This document shows, piece after piece, positions 5,495 to 5,655 of a stretch of DNA of 5,655 nucleotides. Each line of letters begins with the position of its first letter. Positions within the stretch are counted from its first letter, which is position 1. The DNA lies in contig JAWOEH010000188.1 in assembly GCA_046482855.1 (NCBI GenBank), positions 1 to 5,655 on the forward strand, given 5' to 3'. The notes beneath the pieces are model-generated. The model was not told the origin of the DNA. It did not search any database and worked only from the letters and a program-made list of their open reading frames with translations. The position numbers and the translations under genes are program-made. Source of the DNA: CAYVSF01 sp046482855. Lineage in GTDB: Bacteria; Bacteroidota; Bacteroidia; Bacteroidales; UBA12077.

Positions 5495-5655
5495 TGTTAA
5501 TTGTTTAAATTCATGTTCTTTGACATTTTTGTAATCGCATTTCGTAAGCACTTCTCTTACAGGAGTTTTATCGAGTAGAGAGATGCTGAGAATTTGTAGA
5601 ATTTCGTAGATTGAGCGGCCAACTTTCAGTTTGTTACCAATAATGGCAACAAGGC
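5480..5655 (-). CDS. IS4-family-like transposase, C-terminal fragment cut by the window edge
   Basis: The last 57 residues of a minus-strand frame are visible, with the stop at 5482-5480 and the 5' part beyond the window. The segment LVAIIGNKLKVGRSIYEILQ, followed by ILSISLLDKTPVREVL and a basic tail (DYKNVKEHEFKQL), resembles from memory the C-terminus of IS4-family transposases (DUF4372 plus DDE_Tnp_1 type) common in Bacteroidota. In those proteins an (I/L)YxILQILS motif and a (D/E)KTP motif close the catalytic domain. The protein would cut and rejoin DNA to move its insertion sequence. The DDE residues are outside the window, so activity cannot be judged. The stop codon leaves only 41 bp before the lipoprotein ATG, so this end of the element must lie within or very near 5439-5479. 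The exact terminal repeat and target duplication cannot be fixed without the other end. Confidence 0.72.
   Translation of the reverse strand, partial: LVAIIGNKLKVGRSIYEILQILSISLLDKTPVREVLTKCDYKNVKEHEFKQLTISGF

Noticed and set aside
1..5655. tRNA, rRNA, CRISPR array or riboswitch
   Set aside because: No cloverleaf, spaced direct repeats or conserved aptamer-like leader was seen. All non-coding gaps are short.

Overview
The window looks like chromosomal DNA of a Bacteroidota species, probably Bacteroidales. The evidence is a DUF4831-type lipoprotein with a Bacteroidales-style sequence, promoters of the Bacteroidota type (TTG, then TAnnTTTG about 19 bp later), and A-rich leaders without Shine-Dalgarno sites. 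The genus cannot be named from the sequence alone.

Left part (6-2836, minus strand). The bifunctional NAD(P)H-hydrate repair enzyme Nnr (1286-2836) is followed, 143 bp downstream on the same strand, by a 378-residue predicted lipoprotein of the DUF4831 type (6-1142). No clear terminator lies between them, so they may be read together. Nnr is a housekeeping metabolite-repair enzyme; the lipoprotein's role is unknown.

Centre (2837-4556). A 123-bp divergent intergenic region carries back-to-back promoter-like elements for nnr and for a plus-strand POT/PTR2-family transporter (2960-4504). The transporter has clear family signatures, but two acidic positions normally linked to proton coupling are replaced (Asn16, His307). 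It also has a long hydrophilic insert between TM5 and TM6. A strong 13-bp hairpin with a T-tract ends this transcription unit.

Right part (4557-5655, minus strand, visibly more AT-rich). Reading leftwards there is the C-terminal end of an IS4-like transposase cut by the window edge (stop at 5480). Next is a small lipoprotein gene whose natural ATG is one base out of frame with the body (4970-5438). Ten bases further on is a 58-residue two-helix membrane protein (4783-4959). The last two look like a small accessory operon next to an insertion sequence. They are the least explained content of the window. Nothing here proves a new system; the lipoprotein plus small membrane protein pair is the best candidate for follow-up.
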